DNA of 64,000 nt, from NCBI GenBank assembly GCA_022496805.1, contig CM040103.1:10558001-10622000 (forward strand). The letters are read 5' to 3'. Position numbers and translations under genes: made by a program. Below, in pieces: positions 11,001-24,049 of the stretch (within the stretch, counting starts at the first letter, position 1; the number at the start of each line of letters is the position of its first letter). The DNA is from Pohlia nutans (lineage: Eukaryota > Streptophyta > Bryopsida > Bryales > Mniaceae). The notes below the pieces were generated by a model. It did not search any database and had not been told where the DNA came from. It saw only the letters and a program-made list of their open reading frames with translations.

Positions 11001-13218
11001 TGCCACTTTGTGATCATCATGTGGCAATGTCTTGCACTTAAAATTCTGATATGTACACTGTTGGTACATAGTAGCACAAATATGATGGCTTTTACTATGT
11101 TTAAAGTAGGGACACTCAAAATCATCACTTTTAGCATTGAACATAGCCCTTTTTATTACTTTGGTCAAATTTTTGTACTTTTTTGTTAGCAGATGAAAAA
11201 GTGTTCTAACGCCCCAAAGAGTGTTAAAAATATTTGTATTCCAAAATTGGTCATGTTTGATAGCTTGATGCTTTAAAGGAATTTGGTCTTATTTGATACT
11301 AGGTTGGCTTCCCGAAGATTGAAGTCATCGTCAAGAATTTAAATAACTATGAGAGAACAAATATAGGGTGTCTTTTATTCATTTGAGACAAAAATTATAA
11401 ATTTATAGAGTAATATAGGGTGTTATAAAACTAATTTGGGAATATTTTAGAAATATTTCTAAAATACATATGGAATATATCCTAAATATACTATAAATAT
11501 TGCATTATTCCAATTATTTCATTGCCCCTCGCATTGCCCTCCATTAAATACCCTTTGTTCGCTCATATGTACCCAAAATTTACACTAAGTGACTTCACCG
11601 AGGTTCGCTTGGAGTTCGACACAATAGTATTAATGACAAAATTGTCATGGTGTATATACAATCTACGTTGTATATTAATAGATTTCAAATCCAACAAACT
11701 AAGTCATGTAGGTTGAGAAAAGAGCAAGAAGTAAGTTAGAAGGAAAAATAATAGATTTAGTCCACTCAAGAATAAAAGTACCCCAAAAGCATGGTTTGCA
11801 AAAAATAGCCATATGAAGTAGATCCGAAGTAGAGTATGTAGAGTACAATATCTAAAGAGTCTTTTAGAATATTTGTGAGTAGAAGTGTAGAACTTCAAAA
11901 ATTCATAATTCATTAATATGGTATCTAAATAATTCATATTCTAGTGTGTTGAAATCCTTTTCATATTGAAGAACAAATCTACAATTCGTTTATTATTTAA
12001 TAATAATAACACAATAACTGGAAGTCACGAGAATGAGGATACAACCAAACCTCTCATCATGCAAATTCCCGACTTGCATAAATATTTGTAATTCTTTATT
12101 TGCATACTCCTTATGTACATAAAGCACGAGGATCAACCACAATAGAAAGCCCAGTGATTGGGTGTTTTTGGACTACGGGTGTTATAGTTTTGAACCAAAA
12201 AAAGTTTCTAATGTTGTAAAGCAGTTGATTTAATGACGTATTATAATAAATAGGGAAGATATCAAAATTTATTAATATAGTAAAATGGATTTTTTTAAAT
12301 ATATAATTTCATAATCTTTTAGAGTCTTTTAAAATTCTTTTGAAATATTCTTGTTGATAAAATTTATTCATTTGCAAACCATGTTGAATGCATATGCCAA
12401 CCATATCACATGCTCCGATTTAATTAGCTAACCAAACTTACAAGATGTTTTTACCATTTTAAAAGGTGTTTAATGTAAAGGATCAAAAATTTCCACCATA
12501 AACCTCTAATATCCACTTTGCTTACAGAATATTTTTTAAGTCTTTTATTTTCATGTACTATTGGACAATATACTAATCTCTTAAGCATGTAGTCAAAGTG
12601 CATATGAGATTTGGAAATGCATAAATTTATAAGCCTTCAAATTTTGCTCAAAATGTAACACATTGCGTTTCATGACGTTGTAGGATAATTTTAGTGTGCC
12701 AAAACGTTAATGTACTATACTTTTTGTTGATTGGGCCTTTAATTATTAGAGAGCTGTTAGAAAAATTTAGTCATGTAGTAATATGTTCTATTTGCAATAG
12801 GTTCCTTCAACAGCCAATTTTATTGTAATGGGAGTAACATTAAAAGAATTTTTTTTTGTTGTTTTAGTCATACATTTCATTCAATATATAATATACACTC
12901 TTTTTACAAATGAGAAAAAAAATGATTTCTATCATCCATAAAATTTCTACCCATATTAAGGTACACTTACAAACATTGAAAATCTACTAGCAAGATATTT
13001 TGTCACATTGTACATTTCCTATCATGCAAAATCAATGCACTTTATAGGTTGTGTAATAATTAATAGAATCTTAATTTGATAGGTAACATTGGAAACAAAC
13101 AAATATTTGGAAACAACTAAGTTTAAAAAGTTGCACCAGGTTTTGATTAAACCCAAGTACAAAGCTTCTAGGTTTAGTTTAGTACTAGAACGAAGATAAA
13201 TAAATAAATTGATAAATC
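8001..13218. other. Long AT-rich gene-free stretch
   Basis: I found no frame with a recognisable domain in these 5.2 kb. The short open frames are in AT-rich, low-complexity sequence. CACTTAGGGGT-like strings near 9955 and 10914 resemble the terminus of the MITE family at 54944, but no body sequence matches. Confidence 0.5.
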
Positions 13219-13337
13219 GATATATAGAAACTTCAGCCCCCTATTGAGGCCAGTGTGAATAAATTGTTTGTTTGATTTGACAATGAGCGATGTTCACTGA
13301 TCAAAGGGCCATTGGTGCAAGACTACTCTCCCCTTCT
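13219..13337 (+). repeat. Unnamed ~120-bp dispersed repeat, copy 3
   Basis: The copy keeps the TAGAAAC start, GAGGCCAGTGTGAATAAA, TTGACAATGAGCGATG and GACTACTCTCCCCTT in the same order as copies at 1594 and 3359. It is the most diverged of the three. Confidence 0.6.
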
Positions 13338-13339
13338 GA

Positions 13340-14700
13340 GATTATTAGAATCAAGTTCTAGTTGCCCATAAGAAACTTAAAGGTCTTCAAAAGAATTATG
13401 TATATGCTATATTGTGCTAATTAATCAAATTTTGAATTATGAATTTCATCACTTTTTATTAAGAGTTTTTTAGTTTTTGAATTTTTGAATTTTTACATTA
13501 TACATTTTTTTGAATTCATTATCTTATTGGTTGTATCATAGTGAATAATTTTTTACATGTCCATTTGCCTTTTACGATGAGACAACCCAATATCTTACGA
13601 TCCACTTGGTGGCATTTTATAAAAGGGGTAACATATGCTCTCTTTGTCTTTTTGGAAGCAATCCAAATGGCAAGCAAACATGACAAATGGATGAAGAATA
13701 TTCATGGTTAAAGGGCTCTTTCAAAATCAAAACAAAGAGGGCTTCAAAAAAGAAAATATAAATATAAAAGTATCATGGAAGAAAGGAATATCCACATGCT
13801 TGCTCAAAAATTAACAAATGAACCCTATTGTCACTAACATGCGCCAAACATCAACCTAAAGATGGTCAGTGAAATTTATTTATTTTCAATAACTACTAAG
13901 TTTCATTTCTTAGACATATATGAAATTTAATATCCAAAAATCCAATATCTAATTTTAATCAGTATAAAGCAACTGCCTTAACCCAAAGGTGACAATCATC
14001 TTACAATTAGCACTGCAAAGAATGTTTATAGGTTCTCGAACCAATAATAATTTTTAAAAGTAACAAATGAACAATGAAAATTATCTTGAAGCAACCAATG
14101 AAAATTGAAGCATTTGATAGTCCTAAGATGTTGTAATAGAAATAGTTTAGTATCAATAGTAAGGTCTTCTATAATCTCAACTTTCAAATTTTGTAAAATA
14201 TTATTAAAGTGTCAAAAAATCTCAAACAACTTGCAATATGATTCTTTCCCACTTCCTAACACGCTTGTACACGAAGTGTCAATTTTAGGACTAATTAATT
14301 TACTATTGCAAAGTTAAATGTACTCGCCTGCAGAAACCATGAAGAGGATGTTGAAGGCTTGTTTACATTAACAGCTCAGACTATAGAAGCGAACGTAAAG
14401 TAAGGTAGAGGGTCCAGTAACCGCACAAATTTCAGTGTGTTGCTAGAATAGATGCAAAAAATCCAGAACAAATTTTGCTACGTTGGCAAAGTGTGAAGAC
14501 AGTATGTCACACAAGAATTTGTTTTTTTGAGCATGTCCACAATTACTTATAAATAATTTTTTTTTGATAGTAGCCGGGCCCTGACACGACTCTAGATTCC
14601 CTAACACTCCCTGTGGAAATGCCTAAAAAGGTGCTACCAGCTGTATAGTGAGAACTGCAGTCACATACAGGAATTGAACATTCCACCATACAAAATGAGT
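13340..14700. other. AT-rich stretch, nothing recognised
   Basis: No coding frame, RNA gene or repeat boundary could be supported here. Confidence 0.45.
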
Positions 14701-14714
14701 CAAAAGCTAGAAAA

Positions 14715-14775
14715 CGTGCCGCCTCGTGGCAACCACGTCCGTATCTGAGGTCGCAAGATTCGATTCGAGGTCCCG
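14715..14775 (+). repeat. tRNA-like promoter remnant, possible SINE head
   Basis: A box-A-like TGGCAACCACG and a box-B-like AGATTCGATTC are about 35 bases apart, as in tRNA-derived SINEs. The arms do not fold into a proper cloverleaf, so it is not a tRNA gene. Confidence 0.25.
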
Positions 14776-15175
14776 ATCAGGTGGGTTCCAAAGACGAAGC
14801 TGCGATAACCATCTCTCAAACAGATGAGGTGATATGGCTCGCACCTTCCTGATCCAAAACCTGAGCTCATTGTGTACTGCCTCGTTCACCCCGATCTCTA
14901 GTGCCGTTCATGAAGGTAGTTGTGTCGTGCATGTGGGTAGCAGGTGCCGTTGGAATCCAGCTTGTGCCTTGACTGTTGCCCGTCTCATGCAAAGTGAACG
15001 TTGGAGAGGGAGAAGGGAACGTCCATGACAGTGGATTGTAGAAAAGTTGTGAATTCAACGGCACTGGTGGGATGTTGTAATGCGTGGGTGTGAACCTTGG
15101 ATGCGCATTCGTTGAAGCAACGTGCTGCAGGGGTGACGACGGCTGGGAGGTGCAATGCTGCATCGATCCAATGTG

Positions 15176-17516
15176 CTATAGGGGCGTATGCAAGATTGCG
15201 AAGGTATGGAGCTCGACTTGTGGCTGCTGCAAATTTGATCCGTGGTCCGAACGTCGTCGTCGCGCGTTATTTGCAACCCGCCTCTCCGCTTCCGCGCGCT
15301 CTCGCTCTTGACGTTTGAGCTCACGCTCTGCTTTCCGGTGACGAATCTGCAACTCGAGTTGCAACTGCTGGTCCTCTTTTTGCTTGCACCTGATCTCCTT
15401 GGTTGCCTCCCACTCTGCTGCTTTACGTTTGGCTTCATTGGTATGGGCCTCCCTCTGTGCCAAGAGGCGCTCACAACCTGCTGTATATGTAGCAGATGTT
15501 AATATCTTAGATCTAGTGAAATTCAACAACGTTTGTTGTCGTTTCCTTTTCTTGGCAGGGATAATTTCTGGCAATGCCAAGAATGTGCTAATGTCTTCTT
15601 CATGTTCTTCTTGCAGGTGCGCTTGAAATTCAAGATCAATGCGCACATTCCGTTCACTTTCCTCATACGTGGATACATGAGCGTCGGGGACGTCCACATA
15701 ATAATGCACTGGTCTCAAACCTTCAACATCCTGCTCAGTCTTCTCATCTACAACGTGTTGCTCAACCTCAACTCATTCATCACCATTGGGAGAGCCGAGG
15801 TCTGACTCCGAGCCTGAGTCACTGTCTGCTGCAGACTCGTCCCCGTCACCGGCCTGGCCGGTTGCTGGTACGTTGGTGCCGTTATTGTTACAGGGCTGGC
15901 CGATCATCTCCGTCATTGTCTCGGTCTGCTGATCTGCTCGGCCGGTAAGACAGCCCTCTTCAAACCCACCTGCTGCACTCATTGCTGATACCGTAGCTGT
16001 GTGATCCAGAGGCCAGATCCCGGTTTTTTTGAACCCAACTTTAATATTTTGGGGGTTAGAGCAGCTTTTAAAGCTTTAGAGGTCCACTCGCACAAGTCTT
16101 GTTTGCTAACACGCTTGTTTTTGTTCATCAATGTCCATGAATCTCTAATTTTTCTAAAAGCTGTCTTAAAAGGTTTGAAACATGCTACGTATAAAGGTTG
16201 TAGTGCATGACTAGTGTGTGAAGGCAATGAAACAATGTCAAGCCCGGATTCCATAGAGATCTTCACCACTTCTAGTATCACATGAGAATTATGTCCATCT
16301 AAAATCAGCAAGTGTCTTCTCGTTTGATCTAGACCAGGTCCTCCTCTTAAGCACTCTATGAAGTGGGAGATCCAGCTCTCAAACAACCACTTGGTCATCC
16401 AAGCATTAGGTTGCATCCCCATGACAGCACCCTCCTCGCATCGTGCAACATATTCCTCTAGAAAGTATTTGCCTTTGAGAATGTAGAAGTGTGGAATAGA
16501 ACCTCCATTAGCATTTATGCAAGACAAAACGGATAAATGTTCTCTTTGATTTGGCTCTATAGAATGCACAGATCTGCTACCCCTTTTGCCAAAACAGTAG
16601 CACCCCCACTTCTCCCAGCTTGCACCCCTGATTCGTCACAGTTCCATATGTGACTTGGAGGGTAGTTGTAGGAAGTATAGAGGTACTCTAAATTAGTGTA
16701 AAGAGTTTCAGCAATTGCAGGGCATAATGAACGTGCTCTAGCCACCTCTAAACCCTGAGACCTTCTTGTAGCAAGTTCTGGATGTCTACCTTTGAATCGC
16801 CTTAGCCAACCTTTTCCAGGGACCCCTGTTGCACTCTAAGGTGTTTTTCTGCATTGTGTTGCTAATGCCACCTTCAAACGCAACTCTCCTGGGGTGAGTG
16901 GATGGCCTAAGTCTTGCATTTTGAAAATATAATCCACTAATTTTTTTTCCTCATCTGCTTTCAAAGTAGGACTTTTCCCTCTCTTTCTACTTCTTGTTTT
17001 TCTATACAAGTGGTCTCTCAAGGAGCTCACTGGAATTCCAAACGTTCTTGATGCAACTCTTAGTTTCATGCCATCATCTATCACAGCGTTCATTGCCTTC
17101 TCCAAATCTTGGTCAGACCACTTACCGCAGCCTCGCTTTTGTCTCTGCTGCGATGACCTTGTTGCAGGAGGTGTTTGCGGCACCTGTTGGGTCGGCGCAA
17201 CCTGAGTGTCATCCTCCTCTGATTCGAAGTCAGAGCTGCTCCTACGTTGCGGATCCTGTGCGCATGCAACATGGTACTCGGCTTCTTGCGATTCTCCCAC
17301 TCCATATGTTGTATGCAACGCTGCGCCTTGTTCATGTTGTGCTTCTTGATTGATCGCAGCATGCCGAAGGCGAGGTACTATAGTGCGGTGTCGTCCATGC
17401 ACCCTATGCACCCCGTCGATGCCAAACATGTAGTCATCAAAATCAACATCAACAGTGTCAATCGGCCTACTCGCAGCACCTGCCGATCCACTCCCAGCAA
17501 CTTCCCGATCTCCCAT
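15176..17516 (-). pseudogene. Pogo-like (Tc1/mariner superfamily) transposase
   Basis: Read on the minus strand from the ATG at 17516, an acidic N-terminus is followed by a pipsqueak-type helix-turn-helix (GKWSDQDLEKAMNAVIDDG, near 17150). Then comes a DDE_1 catalytic domain with WNCDESG near 16640 (first Asp) and LILDGHNSH near 16300 (second Asp). The third-Asp motif, normally QPLD, reads HALQPLYVACF near 16190, so the Asp is replaced by Tyr. An in-frame TAG at 16836-16838 and a one-base frameshift near 16590 also break the frame, and another frame change occurs at 15980. The C-terminal part (15718-15176) is a charged, coiled-coil-like tail. All pieces are collinear, so this was one gene. 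Three independent lesions mean it makes no active transposase. I did not find the element's terminal repeats. Confidence 0.82.
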
Positions 17517-17861
17517 TAGCGGGGATCAGTACCCCGCACCTCACTAATCTAGCTTGCATGTACTCATGTTGCTCAGACCTCCCTTCCCCTCCACACCTTG
17601 CTGATTTTTGTGGTGATTTATGTGCATTGACGGTGGCCAGTGAGCGGCACAAACGTACATAAATCTATCATTTATTTCTTAAATTTCTTAATAACTAAAA
17701 AGTTGTTTTTTCTTTTTTTTTGTCATACTATGGAGAGTCGAATGGACTTATGTTTCACCACTCGGATTAGTATTTTAAATAAAGAAAGTCAAAATTATTG
17801 CAATTCCAAAAACGAAGAGTCCTTTTAAAAAATTTAAACCCTTTTTAAATTATTATTTTTT

Positions 17862-18043
17862 GATCTAATTTGTATTTTAAAGTAAAAGTGTGTTGAAGTA
17901 GGTTTGAGGTACACCTCAAGCCTACCTCAACACATTTTTACTTAAAAATAAAAATTAGATAAAAAAAAAAGAGTTTTGAGGTAGGTTTGAGGTACACCTC
18001 AAGCCTACCTCAACACACTTTTACTTTAAAATACAAATTAGAT
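17862..18043. repeat. Nested foldback with near-perfect 49-bp arms
   Basis: The arm at 17862-17910 (starting GATCTAATTTGTATTTTAAA) is the reverse complement of 17995-18043 with about two mismatches in 49. Between them lie a second right arm (17913-17960) and a second left arm (about 17971-17992), so alternative hairpins can form, each closed by GAGGTACACCTC. A partial further copy lies at 18061-18150. A transcript could form double-stranded RNA. Confidence 0.8.
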
Positions 18044-18159
18044 CAAAAAAAAAAAAAATTAAAATGTGTTGAGGTACCTCAATACGTTTTATTTTTTTTA
18101 TCTAATTTGTATTTTGAAGTAAAAGTGTGTTGAGATACACATACAAATTGATAGAAAAA

Positions 18160-19777
18160 AAACGAAGCATAAATATGTAATTAATATATAATGATCTTAA
18201 TAGAAATGGATAGAAAATAAAATGACTTGCAAAATAAATACAAAACATATATATAGCTAAATTCACAAAGCACTACAAATAAAAATGTGTTTATTTTAGT
18301 TAATATGAAAATAAAACTATACAAAAATAAATACATATAAAAATAAAATTGTTCAAAAATAAAAGTATATAAAATATACTTATTTTTTAAAATATGAAAA
18401 TAAAAGTACATAGAAACAAAAGTATATAAAAAAAAAGCACACATCAACTGCCGCACCATGCACCAAAAAGCCATGCAGTGTACAACAATTAATCACAAAT
18501 CACACAGCGTGATTTCCATGTTCATCATGGCCGCCACCTTGCAGCACTCTCCAGGGGCGGTTGTACTAACTTCATTAAGCCTTGAATTAATTTAGGCTGT
18601 CGCCAATTACAACCAAAATCAGGCACTAATAGACCTTACCCTCACCCACATTAACCATGCACCCTATCACCGTGCATTACACACTACATGTGCAAAAACC
18701 GCATAGAAAATTCACATTTTCCTGACACTGCCAGCACAACCCCTCATTTTGTACGTATTTTTCACTCTAATTGTGCGGTTTTCATAATCCAAGGCAAATC
18801 CATAGGGGACGGCCAGTGGCCCCGTTCAGATATTGAACCCTCTACCTTATACATTCACTTGCCACTTTTGTACGTTAAAATAAAAAACGCAGCATTAGAA
18901 TAATGAAGAAAGAGACATCAATTTTATTTCCAAGCGTACATGGACGCCAAAATGAATAACTTGTCCAGTTCATTTCCCTTTTTGTTTGTTATAATGGGAT
19001 ATACGAACAATAATCTCCTGGACAAAAGACAATTATATCGAAGTATGAAGTAGGTTAACCTCTCTAGAATCTAGGGGAGGAAAAAATCATGTCAGTTGAT
19101 CTAGTATTCACAAATACTAGAGTCAAAAGAATAGATGTCTAATCAACACCAAATAGACACAAAATTGCAGAGCACAAATACACTACACTAGCAGCTCCTC
19201 ACTACTATTCTAGAATTTAGGCGGTCAATCACCAACTTCGTGTTGAATAAGCTACCATATTCAAAGTTAAAATTTATATTCAGAATTGACGCATACTCCA
19301 GATATCTTTCTCGCTCAATAATTCAAAACTTAATAATTTGGCATTACTAAACAATAGTTGACAAGGTTTGAATTTACAGTGTCCTATAATGATTTCCTAG
19401 AAAAAATTACCTATCCTGGCGCATCGTGAACTTTGTGGCGAACAATCAACTATGATCCCCAGATATCAATACATTCCCTACTTCATTTAGGGCCACTGCT
19501 CCATAATAGCCTTGCTAACTTGAATTTTCTATTTATTACCCATAATGCTCCTTGTGTCCAATACATCATGATTTATTTTAGTCATCTGTCAGAATGTTGA
19601 CGGCTGATTACAATTTTCATATATCCAAAATGTGTGCGCCAAAATTTGGACCTTACCTTTAATCATTACTAAATCAAAAATTCATATTTTCCCATATTAG
19701 TTTTATGTTGTGTAATCACGATTCTCGATGTAAACAACCTTCTCTGAATTCATATCCAATTTGCTCCACCCCTCAAT
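18160..19777. other. AT-rich, no supported gene
   Basis: The first third is extremely A-rich on the plus strand. No domain or RNA gene is visible. Confidence 0.45.
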
Positions 19778-20305
19778 GTGTACTTATACCGATTTCCACT
19801 AGTACTCAGGTCTCATTTGCAAGTGCATCTTATTAGTCCCTTGTTGCTGCTTGAGTTCCGGCTCATGGCACTCATTCGAGTCAAAGATGCAAGTGTCCCT
19901 ACATCCTTTCCGCTAGGTGATGATGGTTTTGCAGTTGTTTATGCGTTCAGTTTGAGTCTCACATTTCAGTTTCTTGCAGCAACAATGCACGTTGATGAGG
20001 AGGTATTTGATACTCAGTTTGGGCAGCTTACGGACACCGTTAGGCAGCTCTCATTTGTTAATGAGGATGGAAAAGTTTGGTTGCTTAGGCCGTGTAGATA
20101 CAAAGCGTACGGTCTCACCAATCCACTGATGGGCGCATCCACTGAACTCCTAACGCCTAAAGAGTCATCTACTTGCACAATGCAAACGACTCTTCCCGTT
20201 CGTGTGAAAGTTGAGCCATGGTTAGAGACAATTTTTGAACTACTCTTGGTTGACAATATCTACATGCTCCATCATATGCATCACTTCGTTGTAGCTATAA
20301 GTTGA
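19778..20305 (+). CDS. Open frame of unknown nature (175 aa)
   Basis: The frame is open for 175 codons, longer than chance suggests in this composition, but I do not recognise it. A good 3' splice-site-like sequence (TTTCAGTTTCTTGCAG) ends near 19979, and the part after it, MHVDEEVFDTQFGQLTDTV.., looks more protein-like than the part before. It may therefore be one exon or a gene fragment rather than a complete gene. No neighbouring exon was found. No signal peptide or membrane segment is convincing. Confidence 0.22.
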   Translation: MYLYRFPLVLRSHLQVHLISPLLLLEFRLMALIRVKDASVPTSFPLGDDGFAVVYAFSLSLTFQFLAATMHVDEEVFDTQFGQLTDTVRQLSFVNEDGKVWLLRPCRYKAYGLTNPLMGASTELLTPKESSTCTMQTTLPVRVKVEPWLETIFELLLVDNIYMLHHMHHFVVAIS

Positions 20306-21389
20306 AACATGTATCAAGTTCTTGTCCACCTAAAAGTCTAATATGTAAAAGTACATGTAAATGAAGTTTATAAAAGTCAATGCCTATAAAAGACCTACAT
20401 GTTTTTTTTGGTCTTGTTAGACATCACTACTAGGTTCGTACACTGGGTGCTACGGTGCAAATGTAGCTACTTGCACTGCGATTACACTGAGAGCGCAATT
20501 TGAAAACGTAGCTTTATATCTTCGAAACGTAGCTCTAAATTTTGCTACTCCAGGGGCGTAACGGCTTCTACGCTGGAATCTGAGTGGGGAGCGTCTCCGT
20601 TCTAATACTACATCCGTTCCCTTCGGTTCCACCTTCCCGCAGGTTCACCACGTGGTGCCTCGGGAGTATGCTTTACTCCAGTTAACTCGAAGTAAGCACA
20701 ATGGAACACGGTTGTCATAATCTAATTTACTTTTTGTCAATTATATTGCTTTTACCTTGTCTTCGTGTTTTTACTGAATCGAGTATCAAAACTTACCCAA
20801 CTAAACGTGAAATCATGCATGTAAATAGTAATTTAGTTCACTCTGCCGTGAAATCAGAGCGGATTGCTCCTAATACACCGGTGACCGCAAAGACAAGATT
20901 GGACAAAATTAGTTCCACTTGTCATTCTAGTGCACCACGTTTTTAAATTCCCTTCTTGACCATCCACTTACTATTATTAAATTCATATGTGTCATAGTAG
21001 CCGGAATGTGCATATTTTTAATTTTAGCATATTTCTGATTGTGACACTTGCCCAACCCATGATCATTCGTTTCGACTTCTCATTGTCCACTCTGAAAGGC
21101 CCTGCTTAGGCTCCCCGTGGCAGTGATGTCACTAATAAAACGCCTTCTTTTGGATTATATTTACAAGCAAACAGTTATCATCAACCATGAATGTTTTCAA
21201 AAAGGCTTCGGACTTTCACAATAAAGCTGGCTTTAAGAATGTTTCAAAAAATTCCAAAAAGAGTCACTTTAAATCTGTCCTCCTCTATCAAAATTGATAT
21301 TTCTATAACGTCCATTGTCATAAAAAACATGACAGTCTAATGTTTGCATGACTATATACAATGTTTACAAAGAGGACGCCGTGCCGTAC
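20306..21389. other. No supported gene
   Basis: Only short open frames occur. A locally GC-richer patch at 20440-20680 has repeated ACGTAGC words but no recognisable gene. Confidence 0.4.
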
Positions 21390-21912
21390 TCATCCTCCGT
21401 CAACTGTTTGAGGTAGAAGGCGTAGTTGCCTCATTTCCGTCGCTGCGATCTTCACTGTCCTTGGGATATTTTGCTCCAGTCTTTCGACCTTCTCCATCAT
21501 CTTCATCTTCCTAAGCATCCTCCTCATCCTCATCGCCTTCTTCCTCATCGGACTCAGAATCAGTACAGTTGCCAGACCCTGCTGTGTCACTGCCGCTTGC
21601 ACTGGACCCAACATCCGTGTCATCATACTCACTCTCGCCATCGTCCTCGTCGTCCGTTGAACCACACTCCATGTCGTCTCCACTGCTCATCAGTGTTTTC
21701 CTTCTTTTCTCAGGCACTTCCGTATTTGTAATCCCCTTCGGTTCTTTAATTTGTTTTCTTTTCTGCTGCTCTGTACCCGGTTGTTCCACTGCCTCAATGC
21801 TTTTACCCTTCTTGTACCTCCCATGTGTTCGCTCAAACAACTTTGGCACTCCCTCCCTTTTAGCAAATTCGACCTCTTCATTAGTTACTGGACGCTCGAA
21901 TTCAGCCTCCTA
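21390..21912 (-). pseudogene. Ptta/En-Spm-like transposase, 3' exon
   Basis: The exon follows a GTCTAG acceptor and begins EAEFERPVTNEEVEF, then KLFERTHGRYKKGKS. This resembles the ERTH-K-G-x-(F/W)-V pattern found at the end of the Transposase_24 (plant Ptta/En/Spm) domain. A charged tail follows, ending in a strongly acidic Asp/Glu/Ser stretch. An in-frame TAG at 21511-21513 interrupts the acidic tail, and the same frame continues beyond it. It is joined by introns to the exons at 22640-23507 and 28243-29646. The family assignment rests on general pattern, not on a search. Confidence 0.5.
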
Positions 21913-22639
21913 GACAATGAACACAAATGTCGTTAGGAACAACTCCAAGCGCACACATAATTAGAAATAAAGTGGGACAATGAAACAACGACAAACATAG
22001 ATGTGGGCAAGTACATTGTCCTGTATTGAACATAATACCAGCCTGTTCATATGGCTTCCTTACCTGGCTTTGGATCATGCCACATGTACAAAGAATTAAT
22101 CAATTCTAAACATATAAATATATGCTCAACGTGCAAAAATAATTTAACTGATACAGAGTGTGAAACACTGCCGCTACTGGAACAGTTGGAGTGCCCATAG
22201 TCATTTATTAACATTTACCACTCCTACGTGCCAACAAAACATACTTCTCCAATACAATATTCATCTATTCCCAGTGTAAGTTATAGCTTCAAAACATAAA
22301 AGAGTAGTCATTGTGTTCATATAATTCCCTCTAAATCATACAACCGATTAGTGACTGGAATGAACTAATACCACACAAAAGTAAAACACCACTTACCAGT
22401 ACAATATGTAATTACTCTCTCTATTATATATAGCATCTCAACAGAAAAGACAACTTAATTATGTGGATCCATTTCCTCTATGATATAGAACCTATTAGTG
22501 ATTGTCATGAACTACTACCGTACAAAAGTGCAATTTCCATAGAATAAAGTCACTGAACTACTAATAAAATGTCACATCAAATTCACAATATACAATGGAA
22601 TAGAAAATAGGAATAACTTACAAATTTGCTCATGAGGCT

Positions 22640-23507
22640 TGCAACTCCACCTGCACCTAATCGATGCGTGAATGAAATCCTCCTGGTCCTTCAATCGCAA
22701 CGACTTTGCATTTATTAGATTTTTCAATGTAGTTAGAGGTAGAAATGGAATCCCAAATTGCATCCCATGATTCCCTTGTCAATCCATGGGCAATTGGGGT
22801 ATGTTCCTTGCACCCGTTCTCTTTCATGTGATTCCTCACCCTAACCCTACGTTGCCTAATATTGTTGGCTACCTCAGAAAGAACAAATTTTTCTTCATAA
22901 TCACCAGGGTATAGGCTTCTGACCCGCAACTTAAACAATCGAACCATTTCCTTGTCTTGTTGTGGCCAAGGCAAATGCCATTTAAAAAGCCATGGGGCTC
23001 TATCATGCAAATAACTTTGCATATGGGTCCAAAATTTACCTATGGGTTGCCCTAGTGCATTCGTTTCACATGTTGGGACATCTTTGACACTATCCCATGT
23101 CCCAATACAATGGGGATCTGACAGGGCTAAACTAGATTGGGCACCCATAGCATTCAATGAATCATTTGAAGGGGACTTTCCAGTGTTGCCTCTCTTACTA
23201 TTATTGAAGTTCTTCAGTTTAGCCTCAATTGCAGACTTTGCAGCTTTATTTGAGGACTGCCCTTTAATACTCTCCCTCGGCGATCCCTTTGTTCCGCGTT
23301 GTTTCCCTTTGCTCATACCCAATAGTTTCTTTTTCTCTTCTTCCAGCTCCATCACCTTTGTCTTCAGGGCCTCCACCTCCACTGTTTTTCCTCCTCCTAG
23401 ACTGTTGGGTGTATTTGACTTCCTTTTTGATGGCTCCCCAACTGCACCATGTCGATTAGACTTCCATTTTTTCCTGGATTTTTGTTTGCCACCTTCCACA
23501 CTCTCCT
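22640..23507 (-). pseudogene. Ptta/En-Spm-like transposase, central exon
   Basis: On the minus strand an acceptor (AAATGCAG) precedes ESVEGGKQKSRKKW. The exon encodes a basic region, a short coiled coil (EALKTKVMELEEEKKKLL), then the domain core FWTHMQSYLHDRAPWL...LFKLRVRSLYPGDYEEKFVL...RRVRVRNHMKENGC and WDAIWDS. The frame ends at a TAG near 22655. The expected continuation THRLGAGGVASLMSKF is present in another frame immediately after, so a one- or two-base indel near 22660-22680 is likely. A GTAAGT donor follows the SKF. Transposase_24-type proteins usually accompany CACTA elements as a TNPA-like partner. I consider the assignment plausible, not certain. Confidence 0.52.
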
Positions 23508-24049
23508 GCATTTACCATAAACCAACAAATATTAGTTTCTCTACTTCTTTCATGTACATGCACTTCAGTTCAAGAATGAGTATCCAAATACATATATCCT
23601 AAAGTTGGTTCCAAACGAGAAGTTGAATTTCAAACTTCTCAATTGAGTGTCATTGTGTACCACAGAAATGGCATGACTCTGCACAGAGCATTCAAGAGCT
23701 TGCAAATGGCAAATAGCATCATATCAAACTTCAGAGTTGGGAATATTGACACAGAAAAAACATGCGCTTCCATTTTTGCAAGTAATTAAGTTGGTTAAAA
23801 CTTCAGATTCTTTCCAACGCTATGTTCACCTTATGACATACTAAGGGAAAAGAATTGACTTGTCACATATCTGAGCATGGATAATATTTTCTAATTGCAC
23901 AATGACGTACTGTCCTTGCAGCAGATGCAAATATAAAATCCAAACGAAGAAGAAAAAACAAAAATTACTTATACATACCGTCAGTGTCCCCAGCCTTCGG
24001 AAAAGATAAGATCACACCGAATAATAATATAACAGTACCATGAAATTTA

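Noticed and set aside
15084..15805. Plus-strand frames over the pogo-like tail
   Set aside because: The minus-strand frame has the coherent charged, coiled-coil-like tail that continues the transposase. The plus frames are antisense.
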